Below are positions 1 through 7,099 of a stretch of 12,333 nucleotides of DNA, in pieces. The notes under the pieces were generated by a model. That model worked only from the letters and a program-made list of their open reading frames with translations. It had not been told where the DNA came from and did no database searches. Position numbers and translations under genes: made by a program. The stretch comes from Bacteroidales bacterium. GTDB lineage: Bacteria; Bacteroidota; Bacteroidia; Bacteroidales; SMBSF77. The first letter of the stretch is position 1; every line of letters starts with the position of its first letter. The stretch is from assembly GCA_021106655.1 (NCBI GenBank), contig JAIOTT010000260.1:1-12333 (forward strand), given 5' to 3'.

Positions 1-552
1 AATCAATCCTATATTTTGAGAATAATATGATCTTCTCGCTGTTTGCGGGTTTATAGAATCAGATTCAAATACTTTTATATTGTAAAAAACAGTACTGTCA
101 ACTTCTATACTGTCTAATTGGTGTAAATATGTAAGATTTTCATATTTCTTCCCTTCTGCACAGCAACAGAAAAATAGAATAGAATAAATATAATCTGGCG
201 AATAAACATTAAAATTAGTACAATCAACATAATTCATATCCCAACACTTAGCTTTGAATTTTGTATCTCCAATTAAAGAAGATATGGTTGAAATATTATA
301 CAATTCAAAAGGATGTGTGTAGGGACCATCAAGAATTGAATGCTCAGTTTTAATGACCTTTATGGTATCTATTATATTAAATTGATTTTGATAAATCCAG
401 TAAGAACCTTCGTTAAAAATCACATATGATTTGAATTCTTCAGAAATATAACAAGTTGGCTCACTATCGGGTTTTGAACAATCGGCACTATTCAAAATAA
501 TAAAAATTATTATGTATAGTGCAATTCTAAAAAGACGATTTGGATTAAACAT
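1..552 (-). CDS. Hypothetical secreted protein, 3' end cut by window edge
   Basis: An open frame of 184 codons reads leftward from an ATG at 552-550 to the window edge with no stop. An AAGGA-like ribosome binding site lies five bases upstream, at about 558-562, which is unusual here because the other genes lack one. Residues 7-23 form a hydrophobic signal-peptide-like segment after N5-R6, followed by Cys25. The residue before that Cys is Asp24, which fits a lipobox poorly, so either a lipoprotein or a cleaved periplasmic protein is possible. The mature part contains an FNEGSYWIY stretch (46-54) and ends at the edge with YYSQNIGLI. This resembles small Bacteroidota envelope proteins of unknown function, in which similar 'N-E-G-x-Y-W-x-Y' and 'IGLI' motifs lie near the two ends, so I infer that little is missing. 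Cysteines are frequent, including three in a row at 129-131. It is divergent from the yceD cluster. No function can be assigned. Confidence 0.7.
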   Translation of the reverse strand, partial: MFNPNRLFRIALYIIIFIILNSADCSKPDSEPTCYISEEFKSYVIFNEGSYWIYQNQFNIIDTIKVIKTEHSILDGPYTHPFELYNISTISSLIGDTKFKAKCWDMNYVDCTNFNVYSPDYIYSILFFCCCAEGKKYENLTYLHQLDSIEVDSTVFYNIKVFESDSINPQTARRSYYSQNIGLI

Positions 553-613
553 GAGAGTCCTTTTTAAGGTAAAAATATAGACAATAAGTTTACAAATAAT
601 TTTTGATATAAGT

Positions 614-669
614 ACTCGAAACCCGCAACTCGTGACTCGTGACCCGCAACCCGTAACTCGTAACTCGTA
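614..669. repeat. Eight tandem 7-bp repeats, AC(T/C)CG(T/C/A)(A/G)
   Basis: Exactly eight consecutive heptamers fill these 56 bases with no gap: ACTCGAA, ACCCGCA, ACTCGTG, ACTCGTG, ACCCGCA, ACCCGTA, ACTCGTA, ACTCGTA. They lie between the divergent minus-strand gene and the yceD promoters, so they are intergenic. The units vary mostly by transitions at positions 3 and 6-7 (T/C and A/G). The block is clearly richer in GC than the sequence around it. Function is unknown; it may be a mobile or expandable intergenic repeat family. Confidence 0.85.
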
Positions 670-673
670 ACAG

Positions 674-704
674 TTTGTAAAGATATAGCTTTTGACTAAT
701 TTTG
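674..704 (+). promoter_or_regulatory. Candidate Bacteroidota-type promoter P1 for the yceD-fabH cluster
   Basis: TTTG at 674-677 is followed after 19 bases by TAATTTTG at 697-704. This matches the TTTG / TAnnTTTG -33/-7 consensus known for the Bacteroidota primary sigma factor. It begins five bases after the heptamer array. The region is AT-rich, so a chance match is possible. Confidence 0.4.
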
Positions 705-753
705 CTGAAAATTTCTGTACACCAATATTTGATTTTTTGTTTTTGATTAATAA

Positions 754-785
754 TTTGTAATTCAAATTAATAGTTTGTATTTTTG
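754..785 (+). promoter_or_regulatory. Candidate Bacteroidota-type promoter P2 for the yceD-fabH cluster
   Basis: TTTG at 754-757 is followed after 20 bases by TATTTTTG at 778-785, a full match to the Bacteroidota -33/-7 consensus with usual spacing. Transcription would start close to 792, leaving a leader of only about 18 bases before the GTG start at 810. It is the better placed of the two tandem candidates. Confidence 0.5.
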
Positions 786-809
786 CACGCAATTTTTTAA
801 AAAAGTATT

Positions 810-1325
810 GTGGATTTCTTGAAACAATTTGTGATTCCCTTTAGCGGTCTTAGCTTGGGAAATCATGATTTTCAGTTTAAAATAACAAATGAGTTCTTTG
901 AACATTTTGGATATTCTGAGATAGAAGATGCTAATATCGAAGTCAAAGTTTTACTTGACAAACAAGGTAGCATGCTCGTTTTAGATTTTGATATTCATGG
1001 TGAGGTAGATTTTATTTGCGACAGGTGTCAGGATATCTTTTCGATGGAAATTGAAGGAAGAGAACGTTTGATTATTAAATTCAGTGGGGAGCAAGCAGAA
1101 CAGACTGATGAGATAATTATTTTGCCACTTTCTGATAATAAAATTGATGTTAGCCAACATATCTTTGAATATATAAATCTTTTATTCCCTTATAAAAGAA
1201 TCCATCCGGATGATAATAACGGAGTAAGTCAATGTAATAAGGAAATGATCGAAAAATTGAAATCACTGGAGAAAACACAACAATCTGATCCCAGATGGGA
1301 TGCATTAAAGAAAATAAATACATAA
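810..1325 (+). CDS. yceD: DUF177 / YceD family protein
   Basis: 171 residues of the YceD/DUF177 family, which is almost always encoded directly upstream of rpmF and is linked to ribosome or 23S rRNA accumulation. The N-terminus (VIPFSGLSLGNHDFQF, 8-23) and the C-terminus (DPRWDALKKI, 160-169) match the Bacteroidota form. A C-x2-C pair (Cys70, Cys73) sits in the 'CDRC' motif, with a further Cys at 142, a possible metal site. The start is GTG at 810: an in-frame TAA at 798-800 blocks extension, no ATG lies upstream, and the family N-terminus fits this start. It is the first gene of the cluster and 22 bases before rpmF. The biochemical role of the family in Bacteroidota is not settled. Confidence 0.88.
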   Translation: MDFLKQFVIPFSGLSLGNHDFQFKITNEFFEHFGYSEIEDANIEVKVLLDKQGSMLVLDFDIHGEVDFICDRCQDIFSMEIEGRERLIIKFSGEQAEQTDEIIILPLSDNKIDVSQHIFEYINLLFPYKRIHPDDNNGVSQCNKEMIEKLKSLEKTQQSDPRWDALKKINT

Positions 1326-1347
1326 AAATCTAATAATAAATTTTAAA

Positions 1348-1539
1348 ATGGCACACCCAAAGCGAAAAATTTCAAAAACAAGAAGGGACAAGAGAAGAAC
1401 ACACTATAAAGCTACAGAGCCTACATTAGCTAAATGTCCAACTACAGGCGAGGTGCATCTTTATCATAGAACCTATTATGTAGATGGCAATCTGTATTAT
1501 AAAGGTAAGTTGGTTTTTGAAAGTGATGCTAACGCATAG
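1348..1539 (+). CDS. rpmF: 50S ribosomal protein L32
   Basis: 63 residues, the usual size for L32, a small protein of the large ribosomal subunit near the peptidyl transferase region. The N-terminus is strongly basic (AHPKRKISKTRRDKRR, 2-17) as in all L32 proteins. The zinc-ribbon part is reduced: only one cysteine (Cys30, in CPTTGE) remains, followed by His37 and His40, so the four-Cys zinc site of other lineages is absent. This is the form usually seen in Bacteroidota. The ATG start at 1348 has no Shine-Dalgarno site but an A/T-rich leader. It lies between yceD and plsX and is very likely co-transcribed with both. Confidence 0.95.
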   Translation: MAHPKRKISKTRRDKRRTHYKATEPTLAKCPTTGEVHLYHRTYYVDGNLYYKGKLVFESDANA

Positions 1540-1581
1540 TATTTTAATTATCAGGTATTAATTTCAAATTACTTCAAGCTT

Positions 1582-2520
1582 ATGAAGATAGGATTAGATG
1601 TAATGGGAGGTGATTTTGCGCCGGAAAAGACTATGGCAGGTGCAATACTGGCTCAAAAAGAGATGCCTTCTTCTGATAGGATTGTACTGATTGGAGATAA
1701 AGAGTTAATACATCAATACCTCAAGAATGAGAATCTCCCAACCGGAGATTTTGATATTGTTCATGCCCCGGAGACAATTGGCATGGGTGAACACCCCATT
1801 AAAGCATTCTCGCAAAAGCCGAATTCCAGCATTGCAACAGGCTTCAGACTTTTAAAGAGTAATGAAATCGATGCATTTGCCAGTGCCGGAAATAGTGGTG
1901 TCATGCTTGTCGGGTCTATGTATAGCGTTAACACAATACCGGGAATAATCCGGCCGGGTATCTCAGCTATCATTCCCAAGGAAAATGGTAAGGTTGGTGT
2001 TCTTCTGGATATTGGAACAAATCCTGACTGTAAGCCTGATGTTATGTATCAGTTGGCTATACTTGGATCATTATATGCAAATTATGTGTATGATATCGAA
2101 GATCCTAAAATAGGTTTGTTGAACATAGGCGAAGAAGAAGAAAAGGGTAGCATATTGACACAATCAGTTTATAGACTGATGAAAAACTCGAAAGATTTTA
2201 ACTTTATTGGAAATGTTGAGAGCCGTGATCTGTTTAATGATAAAGCAGATGTTGTTGTTACAGATGGATTTACTGGTAATGTTTTAATAAAACAGATAGA
2301 AGCAATATTTGAAATAATGAACAAAAGAGGACTTGTTGATGATTATTTCAGCATGTTTAATTATGAGAATTATGGAGGAAGTCCGATACTGGGAATTAAT
2401 GCTACAGTAGTACTAGGGCATGGTATTTCAAATGAGAAAGCAATAAAAAATATGATACTGCTTACAAAAGATGTTCATGATGCTGACCTTTCCAAAAAGA
2501 TAAAAAAAGCACTTTCATAG
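1582..2520 (+). CDS. plsX: Phosphate acyltransferase PlsX
   Basis: 312 residues, slightly short of the common 320-350. PlsX converts acyl-ACP and phosphate to acyl phosphate, the donor used by PlsY to start phospholipid synthesis; it is a peripheral membrane enzyme. Family signatures are present in order: GLDVMGGDFAP (4-14), ETIGMGEHP (64-72), ASAGNSGVM (100-108), LLDIGTNPDCKPD (141-153), NIGEEEEKG (181-189), VVTDGFTGNV (225-234) and GGSPILGI (265-272). The usual 'DAGAN' is DIGTN here, a variant common in Bacteroidota. The gap to rpmF is 42 bases and to fabH about 36 bases. The plsX-fabH order is the classic bacterial arrangement, which couples phospholipid initiation to fatty-acid initiation. 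Confidence 0.96.
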   Translation: MKIGLDVMGGDFAPEKTMAGAILAQKEMPSSDRIVLIGDKELIHQYLKNENLPTGDFDIVHAPETIGMGEHPIKAFSQKPNSSIATGFRLLKSNEIDAFASAGNSGVMLVGSMYSVNTIPGIIRPGISAIIPKENGKVGVLLDIGTNPDCKPDVMYQLAILGSLYANYVYDIEDPKIGLLNIGEEEEKGSILTQSVYRLMKNSKDFNFIGNVESRDLFNDKADVVVTDGFTGNVLIKQIEAIFEIMNKRGLVDDYFSMFNYENYGGSPILGINATVVLGHGISNEKAIKNMILLTKDVHDADLSKKIKKALS

Positions 2521-2556
2521 AAAACAAGAGTAAATTTTATTTTTAGTAGTTTGAAT

Positions 2557-3549
2557 ATGTCAAAAATTAAAGCAGCAATAACCGGCGTTCATGGATGGGT
2601 TCCTGAAGATATTCTTACAAACAAAGAGCTGGCAACCATGGTTGACACTTCGGATGAATGGATACTTACCAGGACAGGAATCAAAGAGAGACATATTTTA
2701 AAAGATAAAGCTACTTCTGAAATTGCTGTCCATGCAGTAAATGGCTTGCTGGAAAAAACCAATACTTCTCCTGATGAAATTGACTTCCTGATATGTACAA
2801 CCATCACACCTGACATGGTTTTTCCTGCTACTGCAAATATTATTTGTGACAAATGCGGGATTAAAAATGCCTTTAGCTATGATATTGAAGCAGCTTGTTC
2901 AGGATTTATATATTCAATCGCTACTGCTTCTAAGTTTATTGAATCAGGTACACATAAGAAAGTTATTGTTGTAGGTGTTGATAAGATGTCCTCAATAATT
3001 GACTATACAGATCGTCAGACATGTGTAATCTTTGGTGATGGCGGTGGAGCAGTTTTGCTGGAGCCAAACAAAGATGGAGTTGGCATTATAGATTCTATAT
3101 TTCAATCTGATGGCTTAGGAGCTGCTCATTTGCATATGAAAGCCGGTGGTTCGCTCAAACCTGCATCACACGAAACTATTGATGCAAAGGAACATTTTGT
3201 GTATCAGGAGGGCAAGGTCGTCTTTAAGTTTGCTGTTACAAAAATGGCCGATAGTGCGATAGAGATCATGGGGAAAAATAATATTACTTCTGAGGATATG
3301 GACTGGCTTGTACCTCATCAGGCTAATACCAGGATCATTGAAGCCGTTGCCAAAAGAATGAATATTCCAAAAGAAAAGGTAATGATCAATATCGAAAAAT
3401 ATGGTAATACTACCTGTGGCACTATCCCATTACTTCTTTGGGAATGGGAAAATAAACTGAAAAAAGGAGATAGACTTGTAATGACCGCCTTTGGTGGCGG
3501 CTTCACCTGGGGCTCCATATACCTAAAGTGGGCCTACGATCCTAAATAG
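2557..3549 (+). CDS. fabH: 3-oxoacyl-ACP synthase III (KASIII)
   Basis: 330 residues. FabH condenses an acyl-CoA primer, usually acetyl-CoA or a branched acyl-CoA, with malonyl-ACP to start each round of type II fatty-acid synthesis in the cytosol. The catalytic triad is visible: Cys114 in EAACSGF, His254 in VPHQANTR and Asn284 in YGNTTCGT. The C-terminal AFGGGFTWGS motif (311-320) is intact. I place the start at the ATG at 2557, giving MSKIKAAITGV, which fits the family N-terminus. A TTG at 2551 would add two residues and is less likely. It is the last gene of the yceD-rpmF-plsX-fabH cluster. Primer specificity cannot be read reliably from the sequence. Confidence 0.96.
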   Translation: MSKIKAAITGVHGWVPEDILTNKELATMVDTSDEWILTRTGIKERHILKDKATSEIAVHAVNGLLEKTNTSPDEIDFLICTTITPDMVFPATANIICDKCGIKNAFSYDIEAACSGFIYSIATASKFIESGTHKKVIVVGVDKMSSIIDYTDRQTCVIFGDGGGAVLLEPNKDGVGIIDSIFQSDGLGAAHLHMKAGGSLKPASHETIDAKEHFVYQEGKVVFKFAVTKMADSAIEIMGKNNITSEDMDWLVPHQANTRIIEAVAKRMNIPKEKVMINIEKYGNTTCGTIPLLLWEWENKLKKGDRLVMTAFGGGFTWGSIYLKWAYDPK

Positions 3550-3585
3550 TGACTAAAATTTCGAATGACTAAATTGACTAAAATT
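3550..3585. repeat. Three short direct repeats, TGACTAAA(A)T
   Basis: TGACTAAAATT at 3550-3560, TGACTAAAT at 3566-3574 and TGACTAAAATT at 3575-3585 lie immediately after the fabH stop codon. The last two abut directly and the first is separated by TCGAA. They are followed by a T-rich stretch. No clear stem-loop terminator is visible. The copies may be a degenerate intergenic repeat or the trace of a duplication. Confidence 0.6.
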
Positions 3586-3645
3586 ATTTTTTCCTGATCA
3601 TTCTTTCTGAGTAAAATTTCCCTTTTTTATTCTTCATTATTTATA

Positions 3646-3653
3646 TACTTTTG
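3646..3653 (+). promoter_or_regulatory. Candidate -7 element for gatE-gatD
   Basis: TACTTTTG matches the Bacteroidota -7 consensus TAnnTTTG exactly and lies 38 bases before the gatE start codon, so the predicted leader would be about 30 bases. The -33 region is only T-rich (about 3623-3628) and lacks a clear TTTG, so the match is partial. It suggests that gatE-gatD is transcribed separately from fabH. Confidence 0.35.
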
Positions 3654-3691
3654 ATGCCTTTATTGAAATTTAAAATTCTTTAACGATAAAG

Positions 3692-5686
3692 ATGCCAAAA
3701 CATAATAGTAAAACCAAATCAGATCCGGAAAACAACTATCTGAAAAGTATGAAAGAGGTAGAATATGTACCTCGAAAAGAAGCTACACAAGAGACATATG
3801 ATAAGATAGGTTTTATGTCAGGCCTGGAGGTTCATCAGCAATTGCTTACTGAAAAAAAATTATTTTGCCATTGTCCTGCCGGAGTTTATAATGGTAATGA
3901 TCAATTTGATGCAGAAGTTATCAGGCATATGCGGCCAACACTTAGTGAATTAGGTGAGTATGACGGAACAGCACTGATGGAATTCAAAACGCGTAAAGAG
4001 ATTGTTTACCGTTTGAAAAATGAAACTACCTGTACTTATGAGGTTGATGACACACCTCCCTTTCAGATCGACAAAACAGCTGTGGATATTTCCATTCAAA
4101 TATCACTTATGTCCAAGTTAAATATTGTTGGAGAAGTGCATATTACAAGAAAACAATATCTTGATGGAAGTATACCTACTGGTTTTCAGCGAACAGCAAT
4201 AATCGGTGTTGAGGGAGAAATATACCTTAAAAATAAAAAAGTGCGGCTGATCCAATTGAGCCTGGAAGAAGATTCTTGTAGAGAGGTATCCGATATAAGA
4301 CATACACGTATTTTTAAAACCGACAGGCTTGGTATGCCTCTTATTGAAACAGTGACATATCCTGAAATGGTAAATCCTGACGAGGTGATGGAGGCATGTA
4401 ATTATATTAGATTCCTTAACAGGAGCAGCGGAAAAGTTAGAACAGGTATTGGTGCAGGCCGTCAGGATGTAAATGTTAGCTGTAAGGGAGGTACCCGTGT
4501 AGAGATAAAAGGCGTATCACGTACAAAATCTATCCCCGAACTTACACATAATGAAGCATTCAGACAGTGGGCATTGTTGAAAATCCGAGCAAAACTCAAT
4601 GCTGCAATTCCGGATACGAAAAGCTGGAAAATGAACCATAAGCAAATTGATTTTGACTTATTAGGAGATCTGCCGGAACACCTTAAAGAAGCTCATGAAT
4701 CAGGATATCAGCTTTTTGCGGTTCAAATGCCGGGCTTTAAAGGGATGCTCTCCCACTTTACTCAACCCGGGAAAATATTTGCAGATGAAATTTGCGACAG
4801 GCTAAAGGTAGTTGCGTGCCTTGAAAAACCTAATATGATACATTCTGAGGAGTTTAGGCAGGCCACTCCAAATATCGACCTTCTTATTCCTGATAATATA
4901 TTCGATAGGGATGATACTGATGCTCAGATTATTTTTTGGGGGCCGGAAGAAGATATCGAAACAGCTCTTGAAACTATTGAAGAACGTTGTAAAATGGCAT
5001 TCGACGGAGTTCCTAATGAAACAAGGAAATCCTTTGATGATGGTACAACAATATTTGAAAGAGTTTTGCCCGGAGCCGATCGAATGTATCCCGACACTGA
5101 CTCTGCACCCATCCCTCTGGAAAATGAACGTATTGAAAATCTCAGGAAGAACCTTCCGGGTGAAGTAATAGATTATTATCATAAGATGAGAGAGTGGAAT
5201 ATTCCTGAAGATACTTTTATATACATTCTTAGAAATAATCTTTTCCCGCTCATCGAACGCATTACAAATGATCTTAAGGTTAATCCTAAGTTTGTGGGAA
5301 CAACGCTTGGCCATAAACTGAAATTTATTGAAGGCCATTATCAGTCTTCAGGGAATTTTAAATATGAGATCATATATGATTTATTCAAATTCCTGAAAGA
5401 AAAAAAACTTGAACTTCAACTTATTAAACCTCTGCTTACTGTTGCCTGGCAACATCCCGAAATGGAATTTAACATTATGTTAGACACAATAAAGTTTAAT
5501 AAGATCTCAAGAGAAAAGATAATTTCAAAAATACCGATACTGGAGAAGGAGTTTTCTGAAATCAGAATTTCAAAAAATTCAGGTGTTGAAACTAAATGGA
5601 TAATGGGACATCTGAATAAGATAGCAACAGGAAATATGGCTTTAAATGAATTAAGCTCAATAATTGATGAAAACCGGGCAATATAA
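3692..5686 (+). CDS. gatE: Archaeal-type Glu-tRNA(Gln) amidotransferase subunit E
   Basis: 664 residues. GatE binds and phosphorylates misacylated Glu-tRNA(Gln) and, with ammonia delivered from GatD, makes Gln-tRNA(Gln). It is the GatB-like subunit of the GatDE heteromer, otherwise described from archaea. Evidence: the GatB/GatE cradle domain with GLEVHQQL (44-51), LFCHCP (57-62), RPTLSELGE (81-89), DGSIPTGFQRT (158-168), LEEDSCRE (191-198), DRLGMPLIE (211-219) and RQDVNVSCKGGTRVEIKGV (257-275). A middle region of about 300-460, the place of the AspRS-like insertion that separates GatE from GatB, follows, with GVPNETRKSFDDGTT (439-453) and PGADRMYPDTD (460-470). The helical and YqeY-like tail occupies about 480-664. 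Compared with archaeal GatE it has roughly 30 extra residues before the YDKIG start of the core; Met20 (3749) is a possible later start. No frameshift or lost motif is seen. It lies 27 bases before gatD and is probably an operon with it. Confidence 0.93.
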   Translation: MPKHNSKTKSDPENNYLKSMKEVEYVPRKEATQETYDKIGFMSGLEVHQQLLTEKKLFCHCPAGVYNGNDQFDAEVIRHMRPTLSELGEYDGTALMEFKTRKEIVYRLKNETTCTYEVDDTPPFQIDKTAVDISIQISLMSKLNIVGEVHITRKQYLDGSIPTGFQRTAIIGVEGEIYLKNKKVRLIQLSLEEDSCREVSDIRHTRIFKTDRLGMPLIETVTYPEMVNPDEVMEACNYIRFLNRSSGKVRTGIGAGRQDVNVSCKGGTRVEIKGVSRTKSIPELTHNEAFRQWALLKIRAKLNAAIPDTKSWKMNHKQIDFDLLGDLPEHLKEAHESGYQLFAVQMPGFKGMLSHFTQPGKIFADEICDRLKVVACLEKPNMIHSEEFRQATPNIDLLIPDNIFDRDDTDAQIIFWGPEEDIETALETIEERCKMAFDGVPNETRKSFDDGTTIFERVLPGADRMYPDTDSAPIPLENERIENLRKNLPGEVIDYYHKMREWNIPEDTFIYILRNNLFPLIERITNDLKVNPKFVGTTLGHKLKFIEGHYQSSGNFKYEIIYDLFKFLKEKKLELQLIKPLLTVAWQHPEMEFNIMLDTIKFNKISREKIISKIPILEKEFSEIRISKNSGVETKWIMGHLNKIATGNMALNELSSIIDENRAI

Positions 5687-5713
5687 ACGGATCAAAATGA
5701 AAGATCATTAATA

Positions 5714-7099
5714 ATGGATAAGGATATTTTTCAAGGATACAAAGGAGCATCACTTGCAATATTAAAAAAGTATAATGTAAGGGTCTGGGGACAGGCAACC
5801 ATCAATACCAGCAGAGGCCCTTTTATCGGTACAATTTTACCACGTGCTGAAAATGATGACGATAAGCATATCGTAATGAAGATTCCTACCGGTTATAATA
5901 TTGGTGTCGACATTGACACAATTACCGATATGAAGGAAACCGGTTATAAAAAAGCCAATTATAAGATACCGGAGAAAGAATTCCCTGTAACAAAAGGACT
6001 GCCGAATGTGAAGTTATTTGGTACCGGGGGAACTATTGCATCAAGGCTTGATTATAGGACAGGAGCTGTAATACCGGCATTTTCACCTGGCGAATTATAT
6101 GGTGCCGTTCCTGAGCTTGCTGATATCTGTAATCTTACAACTGAGAAAGTATTTGCTGTGTTTAGTGAAAACATGGGCCCCGAACAATACAAGCAACTTG
6201 CCGTTAGGATTGGGGAAGAAATTGAAAATGGTATTGAAGGTATTGTAATAGGACATGGTACTGATACACTCCATCATACCGGAGCAGCTTTAACTTTTAT
6301 GGTTCAGAACCCTCCTATACCAATAGTATTGGTGGGATCACAACGATCTTCGGACAGGCCAAGCTCAGATGCTGCTTTAAATCTTATGCATGCCATGAAT
6401 GCTGCAGGAAATTCAGATATTGCAGAAGTAATGGTTTGTATGTTCGGGCCAACATCAGATGATTACGGACTTCTGCATAAAGGTACAAGGGTTAGAAAAA
6501 TGCATTCTTCATATCGATCAACCTTCCGAACTATTGGAGATGTACCAATGGCAATGGTCGACAGGAAAAAGATAACAACTATCAAAAAAGATTATAAACG
6601 CCGTCGTAAAGACAGAGATGTCACAATATTGCCTTATTTTAGCGATAAGGTTACTATGCTCTATTATTATCCCGGAATGAAACCTGATACTATTGATGCC
6701 TTGGTGGATGCCGGTTATAAAGGAATTGTTATTGTCGGAACGGGTTTGGGACATGTTAACAAAGAATTATATCCTGCGATAGAAAGAGCTAATGCCAAAG
6801 GGGTAGTTATGTATATGACTCTGCAGACAATATGGGGCTATGTGCATATGTTTGTTTATGATACAGGAAGAGATATGATGGCTAAAGGGATTATTCCAGG
6901 TGCTAATATGTTGCCTGAAGTTGCATTTATTAAACTGGGATGGGCACTTGGGCAAACTGAGGATCCTGAGAAAGTTAAAGAATTAATGCTGACAGTCATT
7001 AATGACGAAATTACAGAACGCGAGCCTTATAACGGTTACCTCGTATATCAGGGTGAAGTTCCGGAAATAAAGAAATTTATGCGGGATGTTAGAAAATAG
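5714..7099 (+). CDS. gatD: Archaeal-type Glu-tRNA(Gln) amidotransferase subunit D
   Basis: 461 residues. GatD is the asparaginase-like subunit that releases ammonia from an amide donor (glutamine or asparagine) for use by GatE. An N-terminal beta-barrel-like region (about 18-75, with GTILPR and GYNIGV) identifies GatD rather than a plain L-asparaginase, which lacks it. The asparaginase domain keeps the nucleophile loop GTGGTIAS (103-110, catalytic Thr107), HGTDTL (181-186, Thr183 and Asp184) and the lysine in RVRKMHSS (Lys262). Further family motifs are VLVGSQRSSDRPSSDA (205-220) and GTGLGHV (342-348). The start is ATG at 5714; an earlier ATG at 5697 reads only four codons before a stop. It follows gatE by 27 bases, and its last 14 bases overlap the start of the next frame. 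The main alternative is a free asparaginase, which the adjacent gatE and the N-terminal domain argue against. Confidence 0.93.
   Translation: MDKDIFQGYKGASLAILKKYNVRVWGQATINTSRGPFIGTILPRAENDDDKHIVMKIPTGYNIGVDIDTITDMKETGYKKANYKIPEKEFPVTKGLPNVKLFGTGGTIASRLDYRTGAVIPAFSPGELYGAVPELADICNLTTEKVFAVFSENMGPEQYKQLAVRIGEEIENGIEGIVIGHGTDTLHHTGAALTFMVQNPPIPIVLVGSQRSSDRPSSDAALNLMHAMNAAGNSDIAEVMVCMFGPTSDDYGLLHKGTRVRKMHSSYRSTFRTIGDVPMAMVDRKKITTIKKDYKRRRKDRDVTILPYFSDKVTMLYYYPGMKPDTIDALVDAGYKGIVIVGTGLGHVNKELYPAIERANAKGVVMYMTLQTIWGYVHMFVYDTGRDMMAKGIIPGANMLPEVAFIKLGWALGQTEDPEKVKELMLTVINDEITEREPYNGYLVYQGEVPEIKKFMRDVRK

Noticed and set aside
474..495. Lipobox at Cys25 of the minus-strand protein
   Set aside because: Asp occupies the -1 position, where Gly, Ala or Ser is expected, so lipoprotein processing is not supported.
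614..669. Heptamer array as a CRISPR
   Set aside because: The units are 7 bp with no spacers and no cas genes nearby.
1348..1539. Damaged L32 because three of four zinc cysteines are missing
   Set aside because: This zinc-free form is usual in Bacteroidota L32, so it is not a lesion.
2551..2556. TTG as the fabH start
   Set aside because: The ATG at 2557 gives the family N-terminus directly and is the better codon.
3586..3645. Terminator after fabH
   Set aside because: The stretch is T-rich but I found no convincing stem-loop.
4802..5338. Long open frame on the minus strand inside gatE (178 codons)
   Set aside because: It lies wholly opposite a strongly conserved gatE coding region, and its protein has no recognisable domain; it is a shadow of gatE codon use.
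3692..5686. Reading the gene as gatB of the GatCAB enzyme
   Set aside because: The AspRS-like insertion region, GatE-type motifs (SGFQRT, PGADRMYPDTD), the 664-residue length and the adjacent gatD all indicate GatE; no gatA or gatC is present.
5697..5711. ATG just before gatD as an earlier start
   Set aside because: It reads four codons (MKDH) and then TAA; too short to be meaningful without other evidence of a leader peptide.
5714..7099. Reading the gene as a free L-asparaginase
   Set aside because: Plain asparaginases lack the N-terminal barrel-like domain with GTILPR and GYNIGV, and the gene directly follows gatE.
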